A stretch of 64,000 nt of DNA from Trichosporon coremiiforme (taxonomy: Eukaryota; Basidiomycota; Tremellomycetes; Trichosporonales; Trichosporonaceae), in contig BCJJ01000005.1 of NCBI GenBank assembly GCA_039545355.1, positions 1,611,008 to 1,675,007 on the forward strand. The letters are read 5' to 3'. Below the pieces are notes generated by a model. It ran no database searches and was not told where the DNA came from. It was given only the letters and a program-made list of their open reading frames with translations. Positions 48,617 to 60,911 of this stretch are shown piece after piece. Each line of letters begins with the position of its first letter. Within the stretch, counting starts at the first letter, position 1. A program made the position numbers and the translations under genes.

Positions 48617-50386
48617 GCCGTACCTGCAGGTAGCCGCAGGTCGGCACAAGCAGGACATGCTGATATTTGTACGAAGTTGTGCGTGGGAAACGAGACACCC
48701 ATCAGAAGAAGTCAAGTGCGGCAACAAACCGGGGCTGCGGGGACCGAAGCAAAATCCGAGGCGGACCTGGCGAGACGAGAGCGCCGCTGGAAGCGATTAG
48801 CATTCACCACACTCAAAATTGGGCTCTACTGCTAGTATTGTATGCAACGAGTAAGTCGTCTGTACATGAGGCGGGGCCGTACATTCTGACTCTGGCCTCT
48901 AGATGTTTGCAAGCAGGCTGGAGAAGGACAATGGGTGGGCCGTGCCTGTGATGCCCACGGTCTTCAGAAGCAAGACGGTATGCAGCCTCGGTGGTCAGAA
49001 GACTTGGTGTGCCTTGCTTACCCACCACGAGTTGAGGGTCTGCAACGGTCACCCAATCTTTGGCTGGGCATGCCCGTTTAGCACGTGTGGCAACATGTCG
49101 AACTCTCTGGCTCTTGTCGCTGTCCTCTGAATTGGGATGGTGCCTGGCCGGGAGCCGTTGCTTTCGATTGCGATGGTGACTCCCTCCCCAGTCTGACATC
49201 TGCATCTCAGCTTCTAGGGCCGAGTGTCAGTCGCAGCGATGTCAAGCAGGAGGAGGGAATATCCGCAGTCCGATGTCTAACTGGCTCCTCCGGACGATGT
49301 TTGTGGCCGCGTGTTTCGAGTTGAACGCTCAATTTCGTGGGAGCATGGTCCGGCTGGTCCGAGCTAGCACACCGAGCGATGAGGTTCAGACCGACCACCC
49401 GTGTAGACCGAGCTCGGTCAGATCTACGTCGCGATGACGACATGGGGGCCAATTACGACGCTTAATAGTCCGGCGGCGCTGAGCGCTGCGGGTACCTCGG
49501 TCCCACCCCGTCTTCTCGGTATATCACACGTTTCCATATAAACCGAGAACTGGAACCTACGGGAACATCATCACTCTACCACATGTCATGATCCGGAGGC
49601 GTGGTACCGTCAAAGTTGAGACTACGTTGCGATCTTGTGGGTGCATACGGACAAGCCGTCATCGCAGCAGCCTGGACGAGCCTCGCAAGCGCACTCTAGA
49701 CGATGGGGCTAGCTCCGTTCACGGCTTGGGCCCCAATGCCCTCGGATGACTGGCCCCTATCGACAAGTGAGATCAACATGTCGGTCATAGCAGGCGACGG
49801 CGACGTCTTGGCCGCAAACGCTACCTCATGGTTGGAAGTCGGTTTCTAGCGAGAGTCGTCTGGCTAAGAGCCCGAGGTGAGGAATGTGTGCCTGACGTCA
49901 TTCCTCATGTAATGCCTGGGATCACTGGATGATACCCTTTCGGCCGGCTGCCGCTTGCTCTACCGCCTCGCAACGTAGGCCCGGCTGGCCGTCACCCCAT
50001 GCCATGTCTCGGACGCCAAGCTGTTCCGTTCGACCTGATCGCCCAGACGCTCCAGTAAACCTCACAACATCCACATTAGCTTTGACAAAGCAAACCGACC
50101 TGACCACCGAGATCTCGACCACCGTCGTACGGCTTCGATCCCTTCTACCCCCGTCTGTCCCATCCCACCGAGCTAACTGCACCTCCCCTTACACCCTACC
50201 CCTCCCCGAGCTCGACTCTGCCGGACCTCGTTCTCGCGCTCTTCGAATCGACTAGCCACTCCTCTGACCTCAACCCCCTGCTCATTCACTGTTTCCGAGT
50301 ATATATTCCGACCAGTCTCGACTGGCGCTTTGAGTTTGCCCATCGTGTCACACGCACACCACCGGACCGAAGCCTTCCCCGTTCTC
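48617..50386. other. 1.8 kb intergenic region
   Basis: It lies between tandem + strand genes and contains the promoter and leader of the GH15-like gene (pyrimidine-rich from about 50,040). A CCATATAAA TATA-like element lies near 49,534. I see no repeat or exon chain. Confidence 0.45.
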
Positions 50387-52540
50387 ATGGACCAGAGCTA
50401 CGATCATACGACCGGCCTGCGGCAGGCGCACGGGGCTCCCGTGCTCGTCGACACAAGCGGAGTCCGCGTCGCTGACATCCAGGACTACGCCCTGATCGGC
50501 AACAACCGCACGACCGCCAGCGTCTCAATCTACGGATCAGTCGAGTCCTTCTGCCTTCCCTACTTTGACTCTCCCTCCATCTTCGCCCGTATCATCGATG
50601 CCGACAAGGGCGGCCACTTCTCCATCACACCTACGTCCGCCTTCCGCCCGAAGCAGTACTACCTCCCCAATTCGAATGTGCTCGCGACCAAATTCCTGAA
50701 CGATGACCGTGTGGGTCAGGTCACCGACCTCCTTGTTCCGAAGGAAGCCAACCGCTCGCGACACCAGGATGAGGCACCCCTGCCGTGGCTCATCCGCAAG
50801 GTGGAAGCCGTTAACGGCAAGTCCAAGTTCCGGATGGAGTGTGCTCCTGCGTTCAACTACTGTCGCGACAAGCACGACACAGAGCTTGTCGAGGACCTCA
50901 GCCGCGAGGACTATTGCAAAGAGGGACAGAAGGTCCTCTTCAAGAGCAAGGACATGAAGATCGACTTGCGCTGGATCGTGGCCAGCGAGCGCGACGACGT
51001 CGCCGCGCCCGAGGTCGACGTCAAGATCGAGAAGCTCCCCAAGCGCAATCTGCTCGGCCTGTCTGCCTTCTCCGAGTTCGAGCTACAGGAGGGTCAGTGC
51101 GTCTACTTTGTTTTGCGTCAGGTGCCCGACGAGGTGTGCATGAACGAGAAACAGCGCGAGACTCTGCAGGGTTCCGTGAAGCGTGCCCAGGAGCTAGGCG
51201 TCGCTCCCGAGAAGCTCCGCAAGGCCGCGCACATTCTCGGCCCTGATGGCGAACCCATCCTGACTGAGAAGCTCGTTCGAGAGCTCATGGACGATACGGT
51301 CCACTACTGGCGTGACTGGATCGACGGGTGTGTCTATGACGGTCGATGGAGAGAGAACGTGCGCCGCTCTGGCCTCACGCTCAAGATGCTCATCTTCGAG
51401 GAGACGGGTGCGATCGTCGCCGCACCCACGTTCTCACTGCCAGAGTACATTGGCGGCGCACGTAACTGGGACTACCGGTTCACGTGGATTCGTGACTCGT
51501 CCTTCACCATCTATGCCCTGATCCGTCTGGGCTTCAAGCGTGAGGCGACGCGATTCGTCAACTTCATCCTCGACCGGCTCAAGGACCGCAACAACGATGG
51601 CTCGCTGCAGATTCTCTACACAATCCACGGCGGCAAGGAGGCACCTGAAGAAATCCTCGATCACCTGGCTGGACACAAGGGCTCGCGCCCCGTGCGCATT
51701 GGTAACGGTGCGGTCGACCACATCCAGCTCGACATCTACGGCGAGCTCATGGACTGCGTGTACCTTGCCCAAAAGTTCTCGAACCCGCTCAGCTGGGACA
51801 GCTGGAGGGCCATCAGACAGGTCGTTGACTACACCTGCGAGCAGGTGGACAAGAAGGACCTGTCGATCTGGGAGCCGCGTGGCAAGTGGGCCAACTACAC
51901 GTACTCCAAGGTCATGATGTGGGTAGCAATCGACCGCGGCATCCGGCTGGCGGACAAGCGCTGCCTCCCCTGCCCGAACAAGGAGCAGTGGCTCCACAAG
52001 CGCGACAAGCTGTACGAGACGATCCAGGCCAACTCGTACAACGTGAAGGGCAACTACTTCGGGCAGTCGTACGAGCACAACGACATTCTCGATTCCGCTG
52101 TACTCATCATGCCGCTGGTGTTCTTCTCGAACGGCGCCGACCCTCGGTTCCGCGGCACGCTCGACCAGATCCTGAAGCCCCTCGATCAGGGCGGTCTCAC
52201 GGCCAACGCGAGCATCTGGCGGTACGACACGGTCAAGACAGACGACGGCGTTGGCGGCAAGGAGGGCGCGTTCTCGCTCTGCACGCTCTGGGGCGTCGAG
52301 GCCCTCACGCGCGCGGGCCGTTTCGAGAAGAAGTACCTCGACATTGCGCAGACCATGTTCATCGAGTTCCTCGGGTACGGCAACCACGTTGGCCTGTTTT
52401 CGGAGGAGATCTCGCCCGGCGGAGAGGGACTCGGAAACACGCCCCAGGCCTTCTCGCACGTCACCCTCATCTCGGCCGCGTACAACCTCGACCGACAGCT
52501 CGGGCCCAGCAACCGTCCCCGTCTTGGCATCAACTACTAA
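50387..52540 (+). CDS. GH15 trehalase/glucoamylase-like glycosidase, intronless
   Basis: A single exon of 717 residues from the ATG at 50387 (MDQSYDHTTGLRQ); a frame opening earlier uses no ATG. An N-terminal beta-rich domain, IQDYALIGNNRTTASVSIYGSVESFCLPYFDSPSIFARI, matches the trehalase-like N-domain of bacterial-type GH15 enzymes. The (alpha/alpha)6 catalytic part carries EYIGGARNWDYRFTWIRDSSFTIYALIRLGF, the nucleotide-like motif W-P-R-GKWANYTYSKVMMWVAIDRG, GGKEGAFSLCTLWGVEALTRAGR with the expected catalytic Glu, and SEEISPGGEGLGNTPQAFSHVTLI with the second Glu region. There is no secretion signal, so the enzyme is probably intracellular and cleaves trehalose or alpha-glucans. The absence of introns in 2.1 kb is striking against the neighbourhood. 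Confidence 0.92.
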   Translation: MDQSYDHTTGLRQAHGAPVLVDTSGVRVADIQDYALIGNNRTTASVSIYGSVESFCLPYFDSPSIFARIIDADKGGHFSITPTSAFRPKQYYLPNSNVLATKFLNDDRVGQVTDLLVPKEANRSRHQDEAPLPWLIRKVEAVNGKSKFRMECAPAFNYCRDKHDTELVEDLSREDYCKEGQKVLFKSKDMKIDLRWIVASERDDVAAPEVDVKIEKLPKRNLLGLSAFSEFELQEGQCVYFVLRQVPDEVCMNEKQRETLQGSVKRAQELGVAPEKLRKAAHILGPDGEPILTEKLVRELMDDTVHYWRDWIDGCVYDGRWRENVRRSGLTLKMLIFEETGAIVAAPTFSLPEYIGGARNWDYRFTWIRDSSFTIYALIRLGFKREATRFVNFILDRLKDRNNDGSLQILYTIHGGKEAPEEILDHLAGHKGSRPVRIGNGAVDHIQLDIYGELMDCVYLAQKFSNPLSWDSWRAIRQVVDYTCEQVDKKDLSIWEPRGKWANYTYSKVMMWVAIDRGIRLADKRCLPCPNKEQWLHKRDKLYETIQANSYNVKGNYFGQSYEHNDILDSAVLIMPLVFFSNGADPRFRGTLDQILKPLDQGGLTANASIWRYDTVKTDDGVGGKEGAFSLCTLWGVEALTRAGRFEKKYLDIAQTMFIEFLGYGNHVGLFSEEISPGGEGLGNTPQAFSHVTLISAAYNLDRQLGPSNRPRLGINY

Positions 52541-52759
52541 TCATAGAGATCGTAGCAAGTATCAGAAGGAAAAAAGAATGCATGATTCTGAAGCAGAAGC
52601 AGAGTGGTAGTTAGTCACCGAGCTTATCGGCGGAGATCGGCACTTTGTCCGCAATGACGCAAAGTCCGGAGCGAGTTGACTCGACGTCGTCCCGCTCGTG
52701 CCCATCGCTGGCAGCCGCTCATCTTTCGTCTTTTCACTACCTCTGAACACTCATTTGTC

Positions 52760-53524
52760 ATGTCCGAACCAGAACCGACGCGGCTCGACCGCACCTCGCC
52801 CGAGTACAAGCGCGCGCTCACAGAGTCTCTGCGCTGGGACCACGACCGGCGGGAGCCCTATCTCCTCCTGCCCTCCGGCGACCGGATCGTCCCCTTCCGC
52901 CCCGGAATCGCCTCGGACGTCGCAGCGCTCTTCAACTCTCCCGAAATCGGCAGGCGACTGTACCGGCTCCCGTGGCCTATGTCCATCCCCTGGGCCGAGG
53001 AGTGGGTTAAGGGCGAGTTCCAAAAACAGGAAGGCTACATGGCCGAGCTGGTCGAGTCGCTCCCCTCCGCTCCCGAGCCGTTGAGCGAGGACGGCGGTCT
53101 AGGCGGTGGTGTAGCTGAGGGAGAAGGCCTGCACAAAGCCCCCGGCACGCGTGCGCTCAGCGGCATGCCCTTCAAGTCTATCCGCAGTGCCTCGGGCGAG
53201 ATTATCGGCGACATCGGGCTCACGCCCTCCGACTCCAATCCGAAGACGTACACGGTCGACATGTGGCATCTCGGCTACGTGCTCGCGGAAAGTGCCACGG
53301 GAAGGGGGATCATGGTCGCCGCTGTCGGGTGTGTGCTCGCCTGGGCCAAGGAGTGGATGGGCGTGAAAGCCATCGAGGCCATTGTCGAGAATGACAATCC
53401 GGGCAGTATCGGTGTCCTCAAGGCGAATGGGTTCGAAAGAGTCGGAGATACAGTCACGGACTGGCCGGAGGAGAAGGGAGGTGGGAAGCGGTATGGCGGG
53501 AGGTGGATCTGGAAGGCGGAGTAG
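52760..53524 (+). CDS. GNAT-family N-acetyltransferase (RimJ/RimL-like), intronless
   Basis: A single exon of 254 residues. The start MSEPEPTRLDRTSPEYK follows a 219-base gap after the GH15 gene. The protein has IVPFRPGIASDVAALFNSPEIGRRL at the beginning of the GNAT fold, FKSIRSASGEIIGDIGLTPSD, HLGYVLAESATGRGIMVAAVGCVLAWAKEWMG with the acetyl-CoA loop (here ATGRGI, a Gly-rich form of R/Q-x-x-G-x-G/A), and IVENDNPGSIGVLKANGFERVG, the classic RimL/RimJ-like end. An extra loop of about 40 residues (SEDGGLGGGVAEGEGLHKAPG) interrupts the domain. The substrate cannot be inferred. Confidence 0.87.
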   Translation: MSEPEPTRLDRTSPEYKRALTESLRWDHDRREPYLLLPSGDRIVPFRPGIASDVAALFNSPEIGRRLYRLPWPMSIPWAEEWVKGEFQKQEGYMAELVESLPSAPEPLSEDGGLGGGVAEGEGLHKAPGTRALSGMPFKSIRSASGEIIGDIGLTPSDSNPKTYTVDMWHLGYVLAESATGRGIMVAAVGCVLAWAKEWMGVKAIEAIVENDNPGSIGVLKANGFERVGDTVTDWPEEKGGGKRYGGRWIWKAE

Positions 53525-54421
53525 GCGAGGGTGTGCTCGCTGCCCTGTTCTTTCCTGCCAGGGACATTCGCAAACATTCGCCCACACGCAGAGGAGCAGC
53601 TCGACTCGTCTCTTGCGACGTGCGACGCTTTCATTGTTCAGCCCACGAACATGGAAACGACCGACGGCCTGCGATTTTTGCGACACCACGAGAGCGAGCG
53701 ACAGTCACACTAGGCATCGTGCCGGAAGTCGCTCGTCATTATCTGATCCCGGCGGGCAGTCGTTGGAGCGGACAGTCTAAAAGCATCAACCGCGGCTCCC
53801 TCTTTCAACGGACATTTCGATGGGCACTTGTACATGGGCTGGCTTCTTTTTTTCCGAGATGTATCTTGATTCTCGTGTGCCGGCGCTACGCGTGTCGTAC
53901 TCGTTGCACGCTATGCAATATTGCTCCGCCTGTCAAGCCACTAGAAACCGTGATCCCTGTGATTTCGGGCAGCGACGTCCGATGTCGGAGACTACTGATC
54001 TGTGCTCCAGATACCATTGCCCATGCTCAGTATCCGCGACAGCGTTCTTGTGTGTCCCAAGGACACTTCTGAGGCTATTTTGGGATAGCTGATGCATGGG
54101 TCCGGCATGAAAGCAGGGAAGGACACCGTGCCGAGAGGTAAACGCAAGTGTGCAAGTGTGCAAGTGTCCGTCTCAGCCATACAGATTAAATTCGGATCCG
54201 GCCAATCGACCGGCCGAAGAACGCGAAACCCAGCCGGCAGGCCTCCGCGCGCGGGTCGTGCACATGTCCCAGATTCTTGTTTTTGCGAACGCGGGCAAGC
54301 TGCTGCATTCTTGGCATGCTCATATACATACTGCAGTGATGGAGGTGACTGTCCAACATTTTGCGTTCACTCTGACCATCTTCGGGCTCGATTCTCGATT
54401 GATTGCGGCATCGACTGAGCC
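53525..54421. other. Intergenic between GNAT and MFS genes
   Basis: 897 bases, with the short tandem repeat described separately. Short frames show no family features. Confidence 0.45.
54144..54167. repeat. Three copies of an 8-mer
   Basis: GCAAGTGT occurs three times head-to-tail (54144-54151, 54152-54159, 54160-54167), 255 bases before the MFS start. It is a small microsatellite-like repeat that could vary in copy number. Confidence 0.6.
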
Positions 54422-56332
54422 ATGTCCGCCAATGACTCTGTCGAGAAGGCCGACCCGCTACCGCCAGCCCCGGCGCTCGAGCTCACGCTGTCACGCACCG
54501 GCTCGCGGGCAAGCGATACCAAGTCGATCACTTCTCATCACAGCGACAGCAAGTCCGCTTCACCTCCCTCGGCCACTGCATCTGCGCCAGCTCCATCTGG
54601 CCCGCCAAGCCCGGGTGGCCCGAGTGGCCCTCCAGGCCAGGACATCCCAGCCATGTCGAGATGGCGTTTCTGGGCGATCTTCGGCTCGATCCTCGTCTCG
54701 ATCTTCCTCTTCGCGCTCGACCAGCTCATCGTTGCGACTGCTATCCCGGCCATTGCGTCAGAGTTCAGAGCGCTGGACCAGCTCTCCTGGCTCGCGGCAG
54801 GTTTCTTCCTCCCCCTCCTTGCGCTGAACCTGATCTACTCCCAGTTCCTCGAGATCTTTCCCTCGAAGCACGTCATGTTCTCTGCCGTGCTGGTTTTCGA
54901 GCTGGGAAGCCTGGTCTGTGGAGTAGCTCCCAACATGCCAGTGTTGATCTTCGGCAGAGCGCTGGCGGGTGCCGGCGCAGCGGGCATCATGAGCTCCGGC
55001 ATGATCATCATCGCCGAACTCGTGCCACTCAGAGAGAGGGCGAAGTACTTTGCCTTCTCTGGCGCCGTCTTCGCCGTGGCAAGTGTCATTGGACCACTGA
55101 TCGGGGGCGCGTTCGCGGACCATGCTTCGTGGCGGTGGTGCTTCTACATCAACCTGCCCATCGGGGGCCTCGCCCTCGCCGCGATCGTCATCTTCCAGCC
55201 CGCCTTTCCGCCCATCGGCCGTAAGGCCGAGTACAAAGGCTACGAACTCGCGATGCTGGGCCGAGTCGCGCGCTGTGACTGGGTCGGCGCAGCCTTGGCG
55301 GCAGCATGGGCCGTATGTCTCATCGACGCGCTCGAGTGGGGCGGCATCTCTCGCTCCTGGTCCGACGCGGGTGTCATCGTCTCCCTCGTGCTGATGGGTG
55401 TGCTTCCTGTCGCCTTTTTCGTTTGGGAGAAGTACCTCGGCGAGAAAAGGGCCATGTTCAAGCTACGTCTCTTCAAGCGCCGTACGGTGTATGCAGCCTG
55501 TGGCGTGCTCTTCACGCTGTTTGCCGTCTACATGATCGCAGTCTTTTATGCGAGCGTCTGGCTCCAGAGCGTGTACGGCTTCACTGCCACTGAGGCCGGT
55601 GTGCGCCTCCTGCCCCTCATCCTGAGCCAGGTCATCGTCCTCCTCATCACGTCTAGAGTTGTCCCGCGCCTGGGCCGGTTCAAGTTCTTCATCGTCGCAG
55701 GTCCCGTCCTGCTGGCGGCGGGAAGTGGCGGTTTGTATGGGTTCAAGTACGGATCTCCGCTTGCCACACTCTATGGGCTGCAAGTCCTCATCGGCGCAGG
55801 CACGGGTTGCGCGATGCAGAACGCCTCGCTGTCGATCCAGTGCGAGCTGCGGTCTGAGCCGAAACTCATACCCGCCGGCATGGGTATAGGGACTTTCGTC
55901 GGGTTCGCGGGCCGCATCGTCGGCATTTCGCTCGCGCAGAGCGTATTCGGCAACGTCCTCAAGAAGAACGTCGTCAAGTATGCGCCCGATCTCAGTCCCG
56001 AGCTCAAGCACCGGATCATTCTCGATTCCGCGGCGCTCTGGACCGCCGTCCCCGATAGCCAGAGGGAGGGCGCGCTGGTCGCGTACGCACAGACGATGCG
56101 CGATGTCTTCATCATCGGTGTGCCGTTCGCGGTCATCTGTTTCGGCTTCGCGGTCCTGATCCCGGACCACAAGCTCCCGCCGCGGCCGGGCAAGGGGCCG
56201 AAACCCGAGCAGAAGTCTGAGCCGAAGCAGGAGGCTGACGCCCGGCGATGTGAAGAGGGCGCTGGCGAAGAAAGGCAGACAGAGGCGGCTATCGGAGATG
56301 GCCGCGAGCCCAAGGACGCCAGCCCCGTCTAG
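54422..56332 (+). CDS. MFS transporter, DHA2-like 14-TM, intronless
   Basis: A single exon of 636 residues. After about 75 Ser/Pro/Gly-rich cytosolic residues, TM1 carries [26 protein letters not shown], with the LDxxIVxTAxPxI signature of drug:H+ antiporters. Motif A/B region [33 protein letters not shown] and motif C region [36 protein letters not shown] are typical of the DHA2 (14-TM) family. About 14 hydrophobic segments can be counted. The C-terminus is charged and low complexity ([19 protein letters not shown]). It sits in the plasma or vacuolar membrane and exports or imports small molecules with protons; the substrate is unknown. Confidence 0.92.
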   Translation: MSANDSVEKADPLPPAPALELTLSRTGSRASDTKSITSHHSDSKSASPPSATASAPAPSGPPSPGGPSGPPGQDIPAMSRWRFWAIFGSILVSIFLFALDQLIVATAIPAIASEFRALDQLSWLAAGFFLPLLALNLIYSQFLEIFPSKHVMFSAVLVFELGSLVCGVAPNMPVLIFGRALAGAGAAGIMSSGMIIIAELVPLRERAKYFAFSGAVFAVASVIGPLIGGAFADHASWRWCFYINLPIGGLALAAIVIFQPAFPPIGRKAEYKGYELAMLGRVARCDWVGAALAAAWAVCLIDALEWGGISRSWSDAGVIVSLVLMGVLPVAFFVWEKYLGEKRAMFKLRLFKRRTVYAACGVLFTLFAVYMIAVFYASVWLQSVYGFTATEAGVRLLPLILSQVIVLLITSRVVPRLGRFKFFIVAGPVLLAAGSGGLYGFKYGSPLATLYGLQVLIGAGTGCAMQNASLSIQCELRSEPKLIPAGMGIGTFVGFAGRIVGISLAQSVFGNVLKKNVVKYAPDLSPELKHRIILDSAALWTAVPDSQREGALVAYAQTMRDVFIIGVPFAVICFGFAVLIPDHKLPPRPGKGPKPEQKSEPKQEADARRCEEGAGEERQTEAAIGDGREPKDASPV

Positions 56333-59300
56333 TCCTTCCTGTAAGCTCGGCGTTCTCAGTTGCCCTTTAGGTATCGCTCAGGTGACCACCCCATACATAT
56401 AGACATAGACTACGTACTTCACCTTGTTCTGGGAATTATAATGCTATTATCCTGTCTTTATAGAGCGATCAAGAACAATACGAATGTGGACGCATGTCAT
56501 GATAGAACGGTGAGAGCGCGATCGCACGCGTCCCTTAATCTGATCATGATCGTGGCTCGATTGAGATGCGAGTCGGGTCAGGTGTGCCCCGGATGTGCCA
56601 CGCTTTGCCATGTCTGTTTCTCCAGAACCACCAGAACTACAGGCATCACCGGAACCCAGATGCACTGCAGCGCCCAGCGCCCCTACGTTATTGCTGTGGG
56701 ATGGGAGCGCAACGTCAGGTGAAAGTGCGGGGCTACGAGACTACGGGATGCAACCATTCATTACTCGTCGGAACCGGCAGACAGTCAATGATGGCGCTCG
56801 CGGCACGGAAAGCGTTTGAGCCTAGCTTCGCAGAGACGGCCAATCCGACGAGACAGACCCGTACCATGCCGTACGGAGGGTGCGGAGGGCTCCCGTATCC
56901 GGTACCTTCGACCCTGCATCTCTTCTGTTGGACAGCGATCCGCAGTTCAGCGCGCATAGCAGCGGATCAGGAACGCACCGCTCGCCGCGCCCGCCGGCAC
57001 TGGATGCGCTCGATGCACTGGAACGGGCGTCGCAAGAACACATGCATCGAGACGAAGCATGGGAAATCGCGTGGTGAGCTCGCGTGGGTGTAGTGTGTCC
57101 TGGGCCGGAGGTATTCAATCGCCATGTCGAGTTTAGATGGGTGCCGAACCAGCACTAGGTCAGTTCAATGTTCGACCCCAAGAGCTCTACCGAGTCTAAC
57201 TGCTTCTGTGCACTGGCTGCGTCAGCTTAGCGTACATTGGGCGCATTGTATGTGCACTGATGGCACTGGTGCCACAATGCGCCACGCAATATCTGAAAGC
57301 GGGAGTGTGGTAAGGAGTCTCTCGGGCTCCAGTATTACGTACGCCGGTAGCCTTTACGTCTTCGGTTCCTCGAAGAATTGTCTGACTTGAGCCAAGTGGA
57401 TACGATGAATACGGTAGCTCACACAGCTTAGGCGCATGACGAGCGAGCATGAGAGGCGGCTGTGTGAGGCAATTCGCGACCTGTGTCAGTTTGCATTCTA
57501 GCACTGGACGATTAACGTCACCGGGATCTCATGTCGTGCTTCGCGCTGAAGAGAGCGGGCAGCGGACCATCGCCGCGCCGGGGATCGGAGTGGGCCGTCG
57601 CCGTGGCTATACACACGCAGCACGCAGGTATCTGCACGCAAGGGACGGCTCCTTGCAGACGGTGTAATGTTGTTCCCCATCACATGCAGACATGTCAGAA
57701 TGCCAGCTTGTCCACAGCCGCACAACCGCGAGCCAGCGGATCTATGAATCGGTTTCGATGCGCCGCCACTCGCAGACCGAAGCGACGCAAGCGACCACCA
57801 GATGGCCGCCGAAGCGAACTAGATCCCAGTGCAAGAAGGTTTCGCGCAAGATCGGAACACATGAGGAAATGATTGAATGGGCCAGCTTGGTAGGGCGACG
57901 TCAGACGTCAGACCACTGCGTCAGACTGTCAGGCGGGTGTAAGAGCCTGAATGCAAGCCTCGTTGCGGGTTTAGAGGCTGACGGCATTCCGGCCTGCGGC
58001 ATGCGGGCGACTTTCGCAAGCCGACTTACAAAGCCGCAGATCGGGTACGCCGCCCGCAGCAGCGTGGTCTGCTTTGATAGGAAACACAGGGCAGACGTCG
58101 GACAGAGTTCAGCCGCTGATGCTGAGCTAGCAGTAGTCGCTCGCGTCTACGCAGGCGCGCTGGGCGCCTCGTTCAGCGCCAGTCTGCGCCATCTTGGTTC
58201 TTCGGCTGCGCCCTCGTTTTGAGATGATGCCAAACACGGAGTAGCGCTAAGGTCATGGCTTACTGCCCCTGCTGCCTTGCCTTACCTTTCTTGCTCCGCC
58301 AGCTGGCTGCAGGCTGGGGCATGGCTGGTTGGACCAAATTGCCCGCCCAGGATCGTCAGGAGCGAGCTGCAAACAGGCTCAGCTGGCTGCATTGATATCC
58401 AGGCGATAACCTGATCGGCTGACGCCACGGCCAAGTCGTCACCTGCCCGGCGACTGCAGCATGCAGCGGCGTCATTTGCAGCTCGACATTGGGTTCAGTG
58501 GGACTGTCGACGAGGATTCAGTCGCTTCAGTGCTTGACGTCGCTTGGCCCTGTGATTGTTTTCATGAACGCTTCACAGACGCAATCATGCGCGAGAAATA
58601 AAAATGAGAAAGGACCACAGGGGGGAGCAGCCTGGCTAGCCTGGCCGGACGGACGAGGCAAGGGGTCCAAGTTTCACACCAGTGTGCGCGCCTTGGGCCG
58701 CGCGCCTGCATGCCTTGCAGATTCAACGGGACTGTGGGCCGTGACTGGAGAGCTCAGGAGATTAAGGGAAGGAGGAAGGGGAATGAAGGGGTCGAGTGAA
58801 TCGCCAACCCTGGGGAGTCGCCAGGCTGCCTTGGGTGGTGAGCCGTATAGAGGGCGGCTCTGACTCTACTGGAGTCTTGGTCGGAATGCTTAACACATTA
58901 AACCCGAGTTTGGGTACTTGGGTGGTGGACGTGCGAGCCTCAGCCTCGCTGGCACACTGACGGTTCGCCTGGCCAGTGAGTCAGGGGCAGGGGTTCAGGG
59001 TGACAGGGGCCAGCAAGGGCACGACGAGAGCACTCTAGTACTCGTGGTCGTCACTAGCAGCTAGTCGGCCAGCGCTGCATGCAGGCAGCTGGCAGCTGGC
59101 TGACTGGACCTACTCAACCTAGTCGACCTTGGGCGGGATGCCTGTGCGTCAGACCCCATCGCGCGAACTCGACCCGTCGCGGGGCGGTCTCGCCGTTCGA
59201 CGCTGACTGGCTGGCTGGGTTTGTTGACTGGCCGGTGTGGGTCGACTGGCTATCTTTGTCAGGCGGGAACACCAGGGGCAATCACTCCAGATGCACCACA

Positions 59301-60911
59301 TTCACTTCACCTGTCATACCCTCGTCCCTTCTCTCCCACCAACCACCACCGCATCGCCGGCACTCGCTATTCACCATCTCGTTCCCCATCCATCTCTCCT
59401 GCACTCCTCGCGGCTTCCCCTCGCCGTCTTCTCCTTCCCCCGCCGCAGACCGCGCAGACCGCGTCGCGCTCCGTGCTTAGTGTCACCCCTTTCCTCCTCG
59501 GCTCGCCCTTTTCTCAGTGCCAACCACCGACCCGGTCCCAAGCCTCCCTCGATCTTCGACCCCAGTCCGACATCCAACACACATCAACACGTACACATCG
59601 TACACACACAAACGTGATTGACCGTGTTATCCGTGCATCACTCCGCTCCATCGCATCCACATCCGCAGCACAGCACACCGCCATCTCCTCCACCCTGACT
59701 CGCCTCGCCTCGTTCCAGTCACGCTCACGCTCTCAAACTTCTGGTTCATCTGGTTCACATCAACGCACAGACACGCGTTGTTCCTTTGCCCTTGCTCGAG
59801 ATCTTGATAGCCTCGATATTCAAGGACAAGTTGCGTGCTTCAAGTCCCAACACGACCCCTCCACACGCTCGTCTGCATCCAGCCCAGCCGTCAGCCCAAC
59901 TGCCACGGCTTGAGGACGCGTGCAAACAACCCTTGCGAACAAAAGCGCAGCGACACTGCCTTCTTCAACGCAGCACACGATCCTGCGCCTCCTTTCGCGC
60001 CAGCTCAGTCGTGTCACAGCACCAAGCGCGAACCTTGATTACGTGTGGGGGACTGAAAAAAGGTTGAACGTCTGAGCGCTTCAGATTTCGCCAGTTTCAT
60101 TTATGACAGCAATCTCTCCCGTCCGCAACCGCTTCGAATTTGGTTCAGCCATGCATCCGTGAGTTCATCCGACGTGTTGGATTTGGGGGAGGTGTTCTGC
60201 CGTGTTCGGGGATAGGTGGACGCGCGATGTGCCCATGTTGCGGCTGCCCGCGACTTGTCTCCTTGACCCGACGAGAGAACAGGAGGGAAGGAACGCGAGT
60301 CCGGTGCCTTGCGAGCTTGTGACATCGGTTTCTGAGACGCACCTCGCACTCGTGGCGAAACCATGAGGTGGGCCCCAGAACCATAGGTGGCACAGGACAC
60401 ACGACATGCGACGCTGCAACAGCTTGCGCACTTGTCGCAGGTGTCAGACAGCTTTGCCGAAGCGCATAGTACAGTGTGCGCAGGTGGGTGGCTGCAGTGG
60501 GCATGTCGGGGGCTGCGTGTGTGCGCCGATGTGTCTCATGTCTCATGTCTGATCGAGGTTTGAGGCTGAGGTTTGGGCCAGGGGCCCGTCATCACAGACC
60601 TGCAGCCGCAAGCCAAGCTCCAGCCAGAGGCGAGCCAGACGGCCACAGCAGACAAGACGCTGGTCCCAGACGTCTGTGTCATCCCCATGCTTCTTGCCCT
60701 CCTCGGACCGTGCCAAAAGCCCAGAGCGCCAATGTCCAGCAACGAGTCATACCAAAGGAGAAGACCATGCTGACGCCGTGTTCCACATCGCCCAACGCAC
60801 CCGTTATGTAACCGCACGACCCCCAACTGCATAATCGCTGTCACCTACCACCCCGGCCAACTCGCTTCTTCTGATCTTTCTCATATCTCATCATCCCCTC
60901 GCCTCCGCATA
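56333..60911. other. 4.6 kb gap without a convincing gene
   Basis: It is the largest gene-free stretch here. 58,260-59,240 is rich in CTGGC/CAGCTGG words that give a loose repeat texture. From about 59,270 to 60,050 the + strand is strongly C/T/A-rich and poor in G, like the leaders of other genes in the window but far longer. Frames such as 59221-59913 are Ser/Thr/Pro/His mixtures expected from that composition and lack domains. I found no exon chain with conserved features. Confidence 0.5.

Noticed and set aside
57150..57215. tRNA-like words on the - strand (TCGGTAGAGC and GGTTCGGCA)
   Set aside because: The D-arm and T-arm words are present but the T stem and the acceptor stem do not pair at correct spacing, so it is not an intact tRNA.
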